Shown piece by piece: positions 8,145 to 15,364 of a stretch of 64,000 nucleotides of DNA. Position numbers and translations under genes: made by a program. Each line of letters opens with the position of its first letter. Position 1 is the stretch's first letter. Source of the DNA: Sphingobacterium mizutaii (lineage in GTDB: Bacteria; Bacteroidota; Bacteroidia; Sphingobacteriales; Sphingobacteriaceae); assembly GCF_900187125.1 (NCBI RefSeq), contig NZ_LT906468.1, positions 2,294,001-2,358,000 on the forward strand, read 5' to 3'. The notes under the pieces were generated by a model. It made no database searches. It was not told where the DNA came from and was given only the letters and a program-made list of their open reading frames with translations.

Positions 8145-8759
8145 TTAAAATAAACCGAAGAGTTCGGCTTCTATTTTTTGGATGATTTTTCCGAGATCTT
8201 CCTGATTATTGGCGAAATCAAGGTTATCCTTGTCAAGGACCAATAATTTACCTTCAGAATAGTTATTTATCCATTTTTCGTATTTCTCGTTCAATTTAGA
8301 TAGATAATCTAAACGGATACCAGATTCGTAGTCGCGACCTCGCTTTTGGATGTTATTCACTAAAGTAGGTACTGAAGCACGAAGGTAGATCAAAAGATCT
8401 GGTGGTTTGATATAGTTTACAATGCTTTGAAAAATATCGGAATAGTTTTCAAAATCACGGGCACTCATCAAGCCCATATCATATAAGTTTTCTGCAAATA
8501 TGTAAGCATCCTCATAGATGGTTCTATCTTGGATCATATTGATTTCTCTATTCTGTAGGTCCACAATATGGCGGAATCTAGAATTTAGGAAGAAAATCTG
8601 CAGGTTAAAGGCCCAACGTTTCATGTCGCTATAGAAATCCTCTAGGTAAGGGTTGTTTTCTACAGCTTCAAATTGAGGCTCAAAATTAAGGTGTTTAGCA
8701 AGTAACTCAGTTAAGGTTGTTTTACCAGCTCCAATATTTCCAACAATTGCTATATGCAT
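8145..8759 (-). CDS. Deoxynucleoside kinase (dAdo/dGuo kinase type)
   Basis: A 204-residue salvage kinase that phosphorylates deoxynucleosides with ATP. The P-loop GNIGAGKT is at residues 7-14, followed by the substrate-site FEAVENNPYLEDFY and FNLQIFFLNSRF. The DRTIYEDAYIFAENLY segment carries the DR(S/T) motif, and the lid motif RGRDYESGI closes the site. The length and motifs match the bacterial deoxyadenosine/deoxyguanosine kinase family; which base is preferred is not readable. The start lies only 3 bases after the trpS stop, so it is co-transcribed with trpS. Confidence 0.93.
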   Translation of the reverse strand: MHIAIVGNIGAGKTTLTELLAKHLNFEPQFEAVENNPYLEDFYSDMKRWAFNLQIFFLNSRFRHIVDLQNREINMIQDRTIYEDAYIFAENLYDMGLMSARDFENYSDIFQSIVNYIKPPDLLIYLRASVPTLVNNIQKRGRDYESGIRLDYLSKLNEKYEKWINNYSEGKLLVLDKDNLDFANNQEDLGKIIQKIEAELFGLF

Positions 8760-8762
8760 CTT

Positions 8763-9761
8763 TTAATACAATTTTTTTAAACCGATAATTTCACGAACTT
8801 CTTTCATAGTCTTCTGCGCACTTGCCTGGGCTTTTTCTGCCCCCATTTTAAGGACTTTGGCAATGTATGCATCATCTTGACTGATTTCTTGGATACGCGC
8901 TCTCACTTCACTGGTTGCTGTTACCATATCTTCAGCAAGTTGTTTTTTGAAATCACCGTAGCGGATTTCGGCTTTATTATATAATCCATCAAAGTGCTGA
9001 AGGGTATCTGCAGAAGATACCACGTTCATCAAATCGAAAAGGTTTTGTACTGCTTCAGGTTTCACTTGGTTTTGCTCAGTCGGTCCAGCATCCGTAACTG
9101 CACGCATAATCTTTTTACGGATTACCTCTTCAGCATCGGAAAGATAGATACAATCCGCTTCACCGTTTGATTTCCCCATTTTACCTTGACCAGATAGTCC
9201 AGGGATCTTAATCAGCTTATCCGCATAAGTGAATGCGAATGCTTCTTTGAAATAATCTACCTCATAAAGACGGTTGAACCTGTTCGAGAAGGTTCTGGTC
9301 ATTTCCAGGTGTTGTTCTTGATCTTTACCTACGGGTACTTTTGTTCCATGATGGATCAAGATATCACAGGCCATAAGAACCGGATAGGTCAATAAACCTG
9401 CATTGACATTATTAGGGTTTGCTCTGACCTTATCTTTAAAAGCTGTCGATCTTTCCAATTCACCCATGTAGGCGTTCATATTCATGTATAGATAGAGTTC
9501 AGCTACTTCAGGTACATCAGATTGAACGTATATAGTTGATTTTTCAGGATCTAATCCAGCGGCAAGGTATTCCACCACCACATTGCGAACCGTTTCTTTG
9601 AGGCCATGTGGAGTAGGGTGGGTCGTTAAAGAGTGTAAATCTGCGATAAAAAAGAAGCAATTGTATTCGTCCTGCATTTTGACGAAATTTTTCAATGCCC
9701 CATAGTAATTTCCAAGGTGTAATTTTCCGGTACTTCTAATACCACTAACAACGGTTTCCAT
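8763..9761 (-). CDS. trpS: Tryptophanyl-tRNA synthetase
   Basis: A 332-residue class I aminoacyl-tRNA synthetase that charges tRNA-Trp. The HIGH-type motif is HLGN at residues 15-18 within RSTGKLHLGNYYGAL, and the KMSKS-type motif is KMGKS around residue 195 in GQGKMGKSNGE. The conserved LLTYPVLMACDILIH and VGKDQEQHLEMTR segments bind tryptophan and ATP. Length is typical for a bacterial TrpRS without extensions. No T-box or trp operator was recognised upstream. It leads an operon with the deoxynucleoside kinase (3-base gap). Confidence 0.97.
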   Translation of the reverse strand: METVVSGIRSTGKLHLGNYYGALKNFVKMQDEYNCFFFIADLHSLTTHPTPHGLKETVRNVVVEYLAAGLDPEKSTIYVQSDVPEVAELYLYMNMNAYMGELERSTAFKDKVRANPNNVNAGLLTYPVLMACDILIHHGTKVPVGKDQEQHLEMTRTFSNRFNRLYEVDYFKEAFAFTYADKLIKIPGLSGQGKMGKSNGEADCIYLSDAEEVIRKKIMRAVTDAGPTEQNQVKPEAVQNLFDLMNVVSSADTLQHFDGLYNKAEIRYGDFKKQLAEDMVTATSEVRARIQEISQDDAYIAKVLKMGAEKAQASAQKTMKEVREIIGLKKLY

Positions 9762-9862
9762 ATAACTGCGAAGTTACATAAAAAACAGGAAAATTGATAC
9801 AGCTTGCGATGATGATAAGCGGGTTTATCCGATTTCAGCTACCTGAAATGAAAATTGCTATT

Positions 9863-10243
9863 CTAATAAATATGAGGGTTTTCCAGTAGGTCGGTAACAT
9901 AACCCAGTACTTCAACCTCTAAGGCCCCGTCTTCGAGCATGGAAAAGGTCAGGTAGGCGGCATAGATTTCACATGAGAATGTGACATGTTTATCCGATAC
10001 TATGGTGTCGATGACACCCTCACGAACATCAATCCCTAAATGTTCCAATTCGTTGTGTAGGTTGGTTGAAATACTATCATGATCTTCTCCAGAAGCAAAT
10101 CCAACAATGATATGTAGGATCAATTTGTCAAACAATTCTGGATTCATATTTCTGAATTTATTGGCATATAATTCAGCATCAAAACGACTTTTCGCACTTG
10201 AGACGATTTTGTCCCAAATAAGGTACTCAGTTTTAGTTTGCAT
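9863..10243 (-). CDS. Uncharacterised 126-residue protein
   Basis: No family recognised. The protein is soluble, has no signal peptide or membrane segment, and is rather acidic. It is predicted by eye to be mostly helical in the first half (FDAELYANKFRNMNPELFDKLILHIIVGF) and to have strands in the second (KHVTFSCEIYAAYLTFSMLEDGALEVEVLGY). The start at 10243 is supported by an in-frame ATG after an AT-rich leader. It is divergent from the acidic-protein gene at 10389, with about 145 bases between them that could hold promoters for both. Codon use resembles neighbours, so it looks like a real lineage-restricted gene, but function is open. Confidence 0.7.
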   Translation of the reverse strand: MQTKTEYLIWDKIVSSAKSRFDAELYANKFRNMNPELFDKLILHIIVGFASGEDHDSISTNLHNELEHLGIDVREGVIDTIVSDKHVTFSCEIYAAYLTFSMLEDGALEVEVLGYVTDLLENPHIY

Positions 10244-10388
10244 AATAGAGTTTATAAATTGTTAAAAGTAAATATAGCTAATTATCTTTTTTTATACAAC
10301 GCTGCAAACAAGTTAATCTTATGATGTTTATGCAAACAATTGGGTTATTTGGATGGTTTTAAGAATAGGTTTTAAATATTTAATTATT

Positions 10389-10784
10389 ATGAATTCAGAA
10401 GAGAACAAAAAGCAAAATAAAGCTAATGATGATGACCAAGGGCCTAAGGATCCAAATGACTTGGCCTATAATAAGGAAGATGCTTCATACGAATTAGATG
10501 TCAATGATAAAGATCCAGATTGGGAGCATCCCTCTGACTATGATACTATCAGCGAAGGAGCGGCAGATGATGACTCCACCTACGATTCTTCAAATCCTTA
10601 TGTGGGCGATGAATATGCACCATTGGAAGAGTTGGAAGAGGAAGATTTAGAAGATAACAATATGCACATAGAAGGAGAGAGCATCGTCCGGGTTTCCAAA
10701 GAAGATGAAGAGCTCTCTAAAGATGCTGAGGATGATCGTGTTGATCTTGATGAAGAGGGCTATCCAAAATATGAGGGTGATTAA
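10389..10784 (+). CDS. Highly acidic low-complexity protein, 131 residues
   Basis: No family recognised. The chain is dominated by Asp and Glu (for example EELEEEDLEDNN and DAEDDRVDLDEEGYPKYEGD) with many Asn, Ser and Tyr, no hydrophobic core, and no signal peptide; it is probably largely disordered. The frame opens at 10353, but the leading segment is basic and hydrophobic and unlike the rest, so the ATG at 10389 (MNSEENKKQN) is preferred. Similar short acidic proteins are found in Sphingobacteriaceae, where they are annotated hypothetical; that comparison is from memory. Roles such as nucleic-acid mimicry or ion binding would be guesses. Confidence 0.65.
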   Translation: MNSEENKKQNKANDDDQGPKDPNDLAYNKEDASYELDVNDKDPDWEHPSDYDTISEGAADDDSTYDSSNPYVGDEYAPLEELEEEDLEDNNMHIEGESIVRVSKEDEELSKDAEDDRVDLDEEGYPKYEGD

Positions 10785-10847
10785 AACCTATTGGAATAGT
10801 CGGTTTTTCTTATTGAATGGCTATATTTAGGCTTTCAAAATTTTGAT

Positions 10848-11636
10848 ATGCATATTGATTTAACAGGTAAAAAGGCCTTGGTTGGAGGCGCCACTTCAGG
10901 GATCGGGAAAGCAATTGCTAAGGAATTGGCAGCTTGTGGAGCCGAAGTCACTTTGATGGCCAGAAATGAAGATAAATTAAAAGATGTGTTGAAAGATCTG
11001 TCTGTCGGAAATGGGCAGCAACATGGCTTTCTGAAAACAGATTTTATGGATTTTGAGCAACATCAAGCTAATTTAACGGCCTATTTTGATGCGAATCAGG
11101 TCGATGTCTTGGTGAATAATACCAATGGACCTGCAGCTGGAGATGTATCCCATAAAAATATCGCTGATTATCAGCAGGCCTTCGACCTATTGTTCAAAAA
11201 TGCAGTGTACACTTCAGAATTAGCTTTGAAGGGTATGCGTGGCTCAGGTTTTGGACGCATTATCAATGTTTCTTCCTTAACGGTTAAAGAGCCCCAAGAT
11301 AGTTTAGTGCTTTCAAACACCATGCGCGTTGCCTTAGTAAGCTGGAGTAAATCGCTTTCAAAAGCTGTTGCTGCCGATGGCATTACGGTCAATTCGATAT
11401 TGACAGGCTACTTTGCTACGGATAGGCTCTATGATCTGATGAACAATCAGGCAAAAAATGAAGGCGTTTCTTTAGAGACGATTGAAAAGCGACGGATTGA
11501 AAGCATGCCCATCAAGCGATTGGGTAAACCAGAGGAATATGGGTATTTGGCGGCATTCTTAGCTTCTCCTTATGCCAGTTTCTTGACGGGAGCCTCTATA
11601 CCATTGGATGGTGGCCTTTCGAATGTCGTATTTTAA
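10848..11636 (+). CDS. SDR-family oxidoreductase lacking the Tyr-Lys pair
   Basis: A 262-residue Rossmann-fold protein related to beta-ketoacyl-ACP reductases. The cofactor motif GGATSGIG is at residues 13-20, and NNTNGP corresponds to the NNAG motif. The catalytic Ser is kept in IINVSSLTV. Where active SDRs have YxxxK, this protein reads SNTMRVALVSWSKSLS, so the Tyr appears to be replaced by Ser and the Lys by Arg. This matches the known BKR-like SDR subgroup with an atypical active site. The C-terminus (FLTGASIPLDGGLSNVVF) is that of classical SDRs. It may have a different chemistry or a binding role. It ends just before a shared terminator with the convergent PPK2 gene. Confidence 0.85.
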   Translation: MHIDLTGKKALVGGATSGIGKAIAKELAACGAEVTLMARNEDKLKDVLKDLSVGNGQQHGFLKTDFMDFEQHQANLTAYFDANQVDVLVNNTNGPAAGDVSHKNIADYQQAFDLLFKNAVYTSELALKGMRGSGFGRIINVSSLTVKEPQDSLVLSNTMRVALVSWSKSLSKAVAADGITVNSILTGYFATDRLYDLMNNQAKNEGVSLETIEKRRIESMPIKRLGKPEEYGYLAAFLASPYASFLTGASIPLDGGLSNVVF

Positions 11637-11642
11637 GATAAT

Positions 11643-11676
11643 CAGTTGGAAGCTATTCCGCTTCCAACTGTTCTTT
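11643..11676 (+). terminator. Terminator overlapping the end of the PPK2 gene
   Basis: A 10-bp perfect stem (11643-11652 with 11661-11670, arm CAGTTGGAAG) and a T-rich tail. Its right arm and loop encode the last codons and stop of the convergent PPK2 gene. Confidence 0.75.
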
Positions 11677-12528
11677 ATATTTCTTCTTGTGTTCTTCGAT
11701 CTCTTCTGACATTTCAGGGTACTTGATATCCTTGTATTCCGATAATACCTCGTAAATAATCTTGGCGACCAAGAATCTACTGATTGGCTTGGAATCTGAA
11801 GGGATCACATACCAGGGTGCATGTTTTTTGCTGGTGTTCTTGATGGCATCTTCATAGCATTCCATGTATTTGCTCCATAGTGCTCTTTCTTTCAGGTCCC
11901 CGGGAGAGAACTTCCAATTCTTTTCTTCCTCTTCTAATCGGCTCAAGAGCCTGTCACGTTGTTCCTCCTTGCTGACATTCAAAAAGAATTTGAAGACAAT
12001 CATTCCATTTTGTGTCAATCGTTCTTCAAAGTTATTGATCTGTTTGAAGCGCATTTCCCAAAAATCATTGGGTAAGTTGTTTGGGTCAGTAATATGGGGA
12101 ATCCTTTCGTTCATTAGATATTCAGGATGTACCCTGGTCACCAATACATTTTCATAATGGGTTCGATTGAAGACTGTGAATTTTCCTTTTTCTGGCAACC
12201 TTATTTCATGTCTCCATAAATAATCATGTTGTAGCTCGATCTCTGTTGGAGTCTTGAAACTTTCAACGACCACTCCGCGTACATTCATCTCTTTGAAGAC
12301 TTCCCTAATCAGTGAGTCCTTTCCTGAAGTGTCCATCCCTTGTAAACAGATCAATACGGAATATCTATCATCTGCATACATTTTGTCCTGTATTGCAGCA
12401 ATTTTCTTTCTTAATTCCTTTAATTCAAGTTTTGCTTCATCCTTGCTTATCTCATCTTTTATATCGGTAGGATGTTCATTTAGTTTGAAATTGCTTTTTG
12501 CTGTTAGCCTTTTTGCATAGTTTCCCAT
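11653..12528 (-). CDS. Polyphosphate kinase 2 family protein
   Basis: A 291-residue PPK2-family kinase, which transfers phosphate between polyphosphate and nucleotides. The Walker A-like GMDTSGKDS, the NVRGVVVESFKTPT segment, the LWRHEIRLPEKGKFTVFNRTHYENVLVTRVHP stretch (Walker B-type NRTHYEN), and the lid region FEERLTQNGMIVFKFFLNVSKEEQRDRLLSR are all present. The single domain and length fit class I-III PPK2; direction (NTP synthesis or use) cannot be read. The frame extends 7 codons to a GTG at 12549, but the ATG at 12528 (MGNYAKRLT) is preferred. It is divergent from the SatD operon, and their shared 200-base interval contains the operator array. Confidence 0.92.
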   Translation of the reverse strand: MGNYAKRLTAKSNFKLNEHPTDIKDEISKDEAKLELKELRKKIAAIQDKMYADDRYSVLICLQGMDTSGKDSLIREVFKEMNVRGVVVESFKTPTEIELQHDYLWRHEIRLPEKGKFTVFNRTHYENVLVTRVHPEYLMNERIPHITDPNNLPNDFWEMRFKQINNFEERLTQNGMIVFKFFLNVSKEEQRDRLLSRLEEEEKNWKFSPGDLKERALWSKYMECYEDAIKNTSKKHAPWYVIPSDSKPISRFLVAKIIYEVLSEYKDIKYPEMSEEIEEHKKKYKEQLEAE

Positions 12529-12614
12529 AAGCTTTATTTTGTAGAACACAATTTAATAAATAATTGTTTATTCTAGGTTTTGTGTAGTACTCATTTAGTT
12601 ATTATCAAGATTGC

Positions 12615-12732
12615 TGATAATCAAAAATATCACTTATTTTAATGATAAATTTAATTATCATCGTTTTTAGTGATAAATTTGTTTATCATTTATTTTGATG
12701 ATAATAAGAAATATCATTATATTGGATGATTA
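12615..12732. promoter_or_regulatory. Array of four 18-bp palindromes at exact 28-bp period
   Basis: Four copies of TGATAA-N6-(T/A)TATCA occupy 12615-12632, 12643-12660, 12671-12688 and 12699-12716. Starts are exactly 28 bases apart, and the 10-base spacers are T-rich and similar to each other. A fifth, decayed left half (TGATTA) falls at 12727, again 28 bases on. An extra inverted pair (ATTATCA at 12601, TGATAAT at 12615) precedes them. The array ends at the start of the SatD gene and is best read as cooperative operator sites for a dimeric DNA-binding protein controlling the SatD operon, and possibly the divergent PPK2 gene. Confidence 0.8.
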
Positions 12733-12746
12733 ATAAAAAGAAAAGG

Positions 12747-13352
12747 ATGAGTTACCATGTCATATTAACAGGAGATGTTGTACATTCTAGGTCGCATGAT
12801 GCGAAAGAATGGTTGCCAAGGTTAGAGCGAGGCATCAAGAAGCATGCACTGACCTATGATATTTTCCGTGGGGACAGTTTTCAGGCGGAAGTCCCAATTG
12901 AGGCCTGTTTTCAGGCTATCTTTTACCTGAAGTCAGAAATGAGGCAATTGGAAGGAATGGATATCCGAATAGGCATAGGAGTGGGGCAGGTAGATTTCAT
13001 TGATAAGGACATTAAGAAATCTAGTGGTGAAGCATTTGTCCTTTCTGGTCAATCATTGGATGGCTTGAGTAAGGAGAGTTTGGAATTCAAGTCCAAATGG
13101 AAGGATTTGGATGAACGCATGAATTTAATTTTGACCTTGTGCACTCGCTTAACTGATCAATGGACTCCGAACATGGCGGAAACCGTGCAGGCAGCAATGG
13201 ATTATCCAAATGCCAACCAGACGGAGCTGACGAAGATCATAGGAAGAAAACATCAGAGTCAGGTAAGCACAGAGCTTAGTAAGGCGAACTATTCAAAGAT
13301 CAACCAAGTTATAGAATATTGCACAAAAGAGTTGAAGGCCTATGTTAATTGA
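12747..13352 (+). CDS. SatD family protein with C-terminal helix-turn-helix
   Basis: A 201-residue SatD-family protein (named after a gene of the Streptococcus mutans sat acid-tolerance operon; function unknown). The N-terminal part has ILTGDVVHSR (Asp10), IFRGDSFQAEV (Asp43), MDIRIGIGVGQVDF and SSGEAFVLSGQSLDGL. This order of Asp, GD, RIGIGVG and GxAxxxSGxxLDxL resembles class III nucleotide cyclase catalytic domains. The C-terminal 45 residues (QTELTKIIGRKHQSQVSTELSKANY) look like a helix-turn-helix. The frame begins at an ATG at 12726, but the ATG at 12747 (MSYHVILTGD) fits family length and keeps the last operator repeat outside the coding region. It overlaps the DUF3307 gene by 11 bases, heading a three-gene operon. 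Confidence 0.85.
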   Translation: MSYHVILTGDVVHSRSHDAKEWLPRLERGIKKHALTYDIFRGDSFQAEVPIEACFQAIFYLKSEMRQLEGMDIRIGIGVGQVDFIDKDIKKSSGEAFVLSGQSLDGLSKESLEFKSKWKDLDERMNLILTLCTRLTDQWTPNMAETVQAAMDYPNANQTELTKIIGRKHQSQVSTELSKANYSKINQVIEYCTKELKAYVN

Positions 13353-14073
13353 TTTGCTTAAAATGTTGATATCCCACATTTTAGGGGATTTTGTTTTTCA
13401 GCCTAAATCATGGGTTGAAAAACGTAAGACACATATACAATATTTGTTTTATCATGTTGCGGTGCATGCGGGGCTATTGATCTTGTTTTTTATAAATGAT
13501 CTGGGCAACAAGTGGCAAAGCATCCTTTTTCTGGTTGCAGCGCATTTAGCAATCGACAGCCTCAAAATAGGTTGGGAACAAAAATGGCCATCTAATCCTG
13601 TCCGGATATTCTTAGTGGATCAAGCTCTGCATATAATGAGCATATTTGCTGTATATTATTTCAATAATAGGACAGGTTTCCATGATATATTAGCGAACAT
13701 AGACTGGAATCATGTATTGCTATTTACGATTGCCATTTTGCTGATCGTATTTGTCATACCCATCATTATCCGTGTATTTTTTAGCAAATGGAACAAGGAA
13801 GTTGAATTCAATAGCAAGCGAAAAGAGACCTTATTTGATGCTGGGACCATCATCGGGATTCTAGAGCGCGCGATGATATTGGGTTTTGTGATACTCGGTT
13901 TGAATGAAGGTATAGGCTTCCTTTTAGCTGCAAAATCAATATTCAGGTTTGGGGACCTGACGAATGCCAAAGACACAAAGTTTACGGAGTATGTACTGAT
14001 CGGTACCTTATTGAGTTTTGGTCTTGGAATGTTGGTCGCATTCGGCTTAAAATATCTACTAACAATAATATAA
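13342..14073 (+). CDS. DUF3307 membrane protein
   Basis: A 243-residue integral membrane protein. The N-terminus LLKMLISHILGDFVFQPKSWVEKRK carries the DUF3307 signature (H-x3-D-F-x2-Q), repeated as YHVAVHAGLL and AAHLAIDSLKIGWEQKW, where His and Asp residues sit inside hydrophobic segments and could bind metal. About six to seven membrane segments follow, with a C-terminal helical hairpin (AMILGFVILGLNEGIGFLLAAKSIFRFGDL). The gene overlaps SatD by 11 bases, and pairing of these two families is also known from other bacteria. It is therefore the likely membrane partner or output of SatD. No transport or enzyme function is established. Confidence 0.88.
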   Translation: MLIDLLKMLISHILGDFVFQPKSWVEKRKTHIQYLFYHVAVHAGLLILFFINDLGNKWQSILFLVAAHLAIDSLKIGWEQKWPSNPVRIFLVDQALHIMSIFAVYYFNNRTGFHDILANIDWNHVLLFTIAILLIVFVIPIIIRVFFSKWNKEVEFNSKRKETLFDAGTIIGILERAMILGFVILGLNEGIGFLLAAKSIFRFGDLTNAKDTKFTEYVLIGTLLSFGLGMLVAFGLKYLLTII

Positions 14074-14079
14074 TCTACT

Positions 14080-15231
14080 ATGAAAATAAATCTAAAAAGA
14101 TTTAAGAGTTTGTTTTGTCTGTTTACAGCAGTCTCATTGAGTACGGGGGCAATGGCACAAAGTGCTTCATTTGAATCGGACCTGAAGAAAATAACCGATA
14201 AATATGAGGCAGTTGGTTTGGCTATTGTGGTTGTAAAAAACGGAAAGCCAGTTTATGAAAAGGCATTTGGATATAAAGACCTTGAAACTAAAGCCCCTCT
14301 AACTACAAATGATCTTTTCAGGATTGCATCCATTTCCAAATCATTCAGTTCTACAGCCATCATGCAATTGGTAGAAAAGGGCAAGGTTTCGTTGGATGAT
14401 GATATTAGCGATTTAGTAGGGTTTAAAGTTAGAAACCCTAAATTTCCAGATACCAAGATAACCTTAGAAATGATGCTATCTCATCGTTCAAGTTTGAATG
14501 ATAGCAATGGTTATTTTACATTCGATGTGCTGGATACCACTAAAAACAAGGATTGGGCAAAATCTTACAACAACTATGAACCAGGAACTGATTATGAATA
14601 CTGTAATTTAAATTTCAATATGATCGGAGCTGTTTTAGAAAGACTGACAAATGTTCGGTTTGACAATTATATAAAACAACAGATCTTAAACCCATTAAAA
14701 TTGGAGGCCGGCTTTTGTGTGGATTCATTGGACCACAAAAGATTTGCAAAACTATATGACAAGGAAAATGGAGTATATGTTGAGCAAAAAGCAGCATATA
14801 ATCCAAGGTCCGAGGAAATCAAGAATTATACGATGGGTGTGAGTACGCCTGTATTTTCGCCAACCGGCGGGATGAAAATTTCGGCCAAGGACCTAGCAAA
14901 GTATATGCAGATGCACATGAATCATGGAAAACTCGGAAAAGTTAAGTTAATTTCAAAAGCTAGTTCAAAAAAGATGCAGACTGGATTATCAGCTAAAGAA
15001 AATTATGGATTAGCTTTGCTGGAATCAGACCGATTAATTCCTGGGGAACATATGATCGGACATACAGGTTCGGCTTATGGCTTATATAGCAATATGTTTT
15101 TTGAGCCTAAGAAAAAGTTTGGCTTTGTGGTGATTACAAATGGCTGCATTCCGACGATAGACCGAAATGAAGATATTGTAATGTCGAAAGAAGTTATTAA
15201 CTTACTCTATCAAGACTTCATAAAAAAATAG
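14080..15231 (+). CDS. Exported serine hydrolase, class C beta-lactamase family
   Basis: A 383-residue secreted penicillin-recognising hydrolase. A signal peptide (residues 1-26, ending GAMA|QS) leads a beta-lactamase-related domain with the nucleophile motif SxxK at Ser84-Lys87 (RIASISKSF), the YxN motif in YEYCNLNF and HTG in IGHTGSAYG. It lacks the tetratricopeptide or extra C-terminal domains seen in some relatives. The family covers D-aminopeptidases, esterases and peptidoglycan-acting enzymes, so beta-lactamase activity should not be assumed. Only six bases separate it from the DUF3307 gene, so it is probably the third gene of the SatD operon, giving that operon a periplasmic arm. Confidence 0.9.
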   Translation: MKINLKRFKSLFCLFTAVSLSTGAMAQSASFESDLKKITDKYEAVGLAIVVVKNGKPVYEKAFGYKDLETKAPLTTNDLFRIASISKSFSSTAIMQLVEKGKVSLDDDISDLVGFKVRNPKFPDTKITLEMMLSHRSSLNDSNGYFTFDVLDTTKNKDWAKSYNNYEPGTDYEYCNLNFNMIGAVLERLTNVRFDNYIKQQILNPLKLEAGFCVDSLDHKRFAKLYDKENGVYVEQKAAYNPRSEEIKNYTMGVSTPVFSPTGGMKISAKDLAKYMQMHMNHGKLGKVKLISKASSKKMQTGLSAKENYGLALLESDRLIPGEHMIGHTGSAYGLYSNMFFEPKKKFGFVVITNGCIPTIDRNEDIVMSKEVINLLYQDFIKK

Positions 15232-15325
15232 TAGCAAGCGCCATTAACCTTCTGAGCATTAGGTTGCAAGGATTTGAAAAGGATTAAAGGGGGATATTTA
15301 GGGGCGGTTTACTTGAAAAATTAAC

Positions 15326-15333
15326 TACTTTTG
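15326..15333 (+). promoter_or_regulatory. Candidate -7 element of the fabV promoter
   Basis: TACTTTTG fits TAnnTTTG exactly and lies 31 bases before the fabV ATG. The nearest TTG (15313-15315) is too close to be a good -33 partner, so the call is moderate. Confidence 0.4.
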
Positions 15334-15364
15334 TAAAAATTATTCAAATTGAGAATTTAGCAAT

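Noticed and set aside
12615..12732. 28-bp spaced repeats as a short CRISPR array.
   Set aside because: The repeated units are internally palindromic, the spacers are only 10 bases and similar to each other, and no cas gene is near; an operator array fits better.
14080..15231. Calling the class C-type serine hydrolase an antibiotic-resistance beta-lactamase.
   Set aside because: Motifs fit the broad serine hydrolase family; nothing shows true AmpC activity, and the operon context suggests another role.
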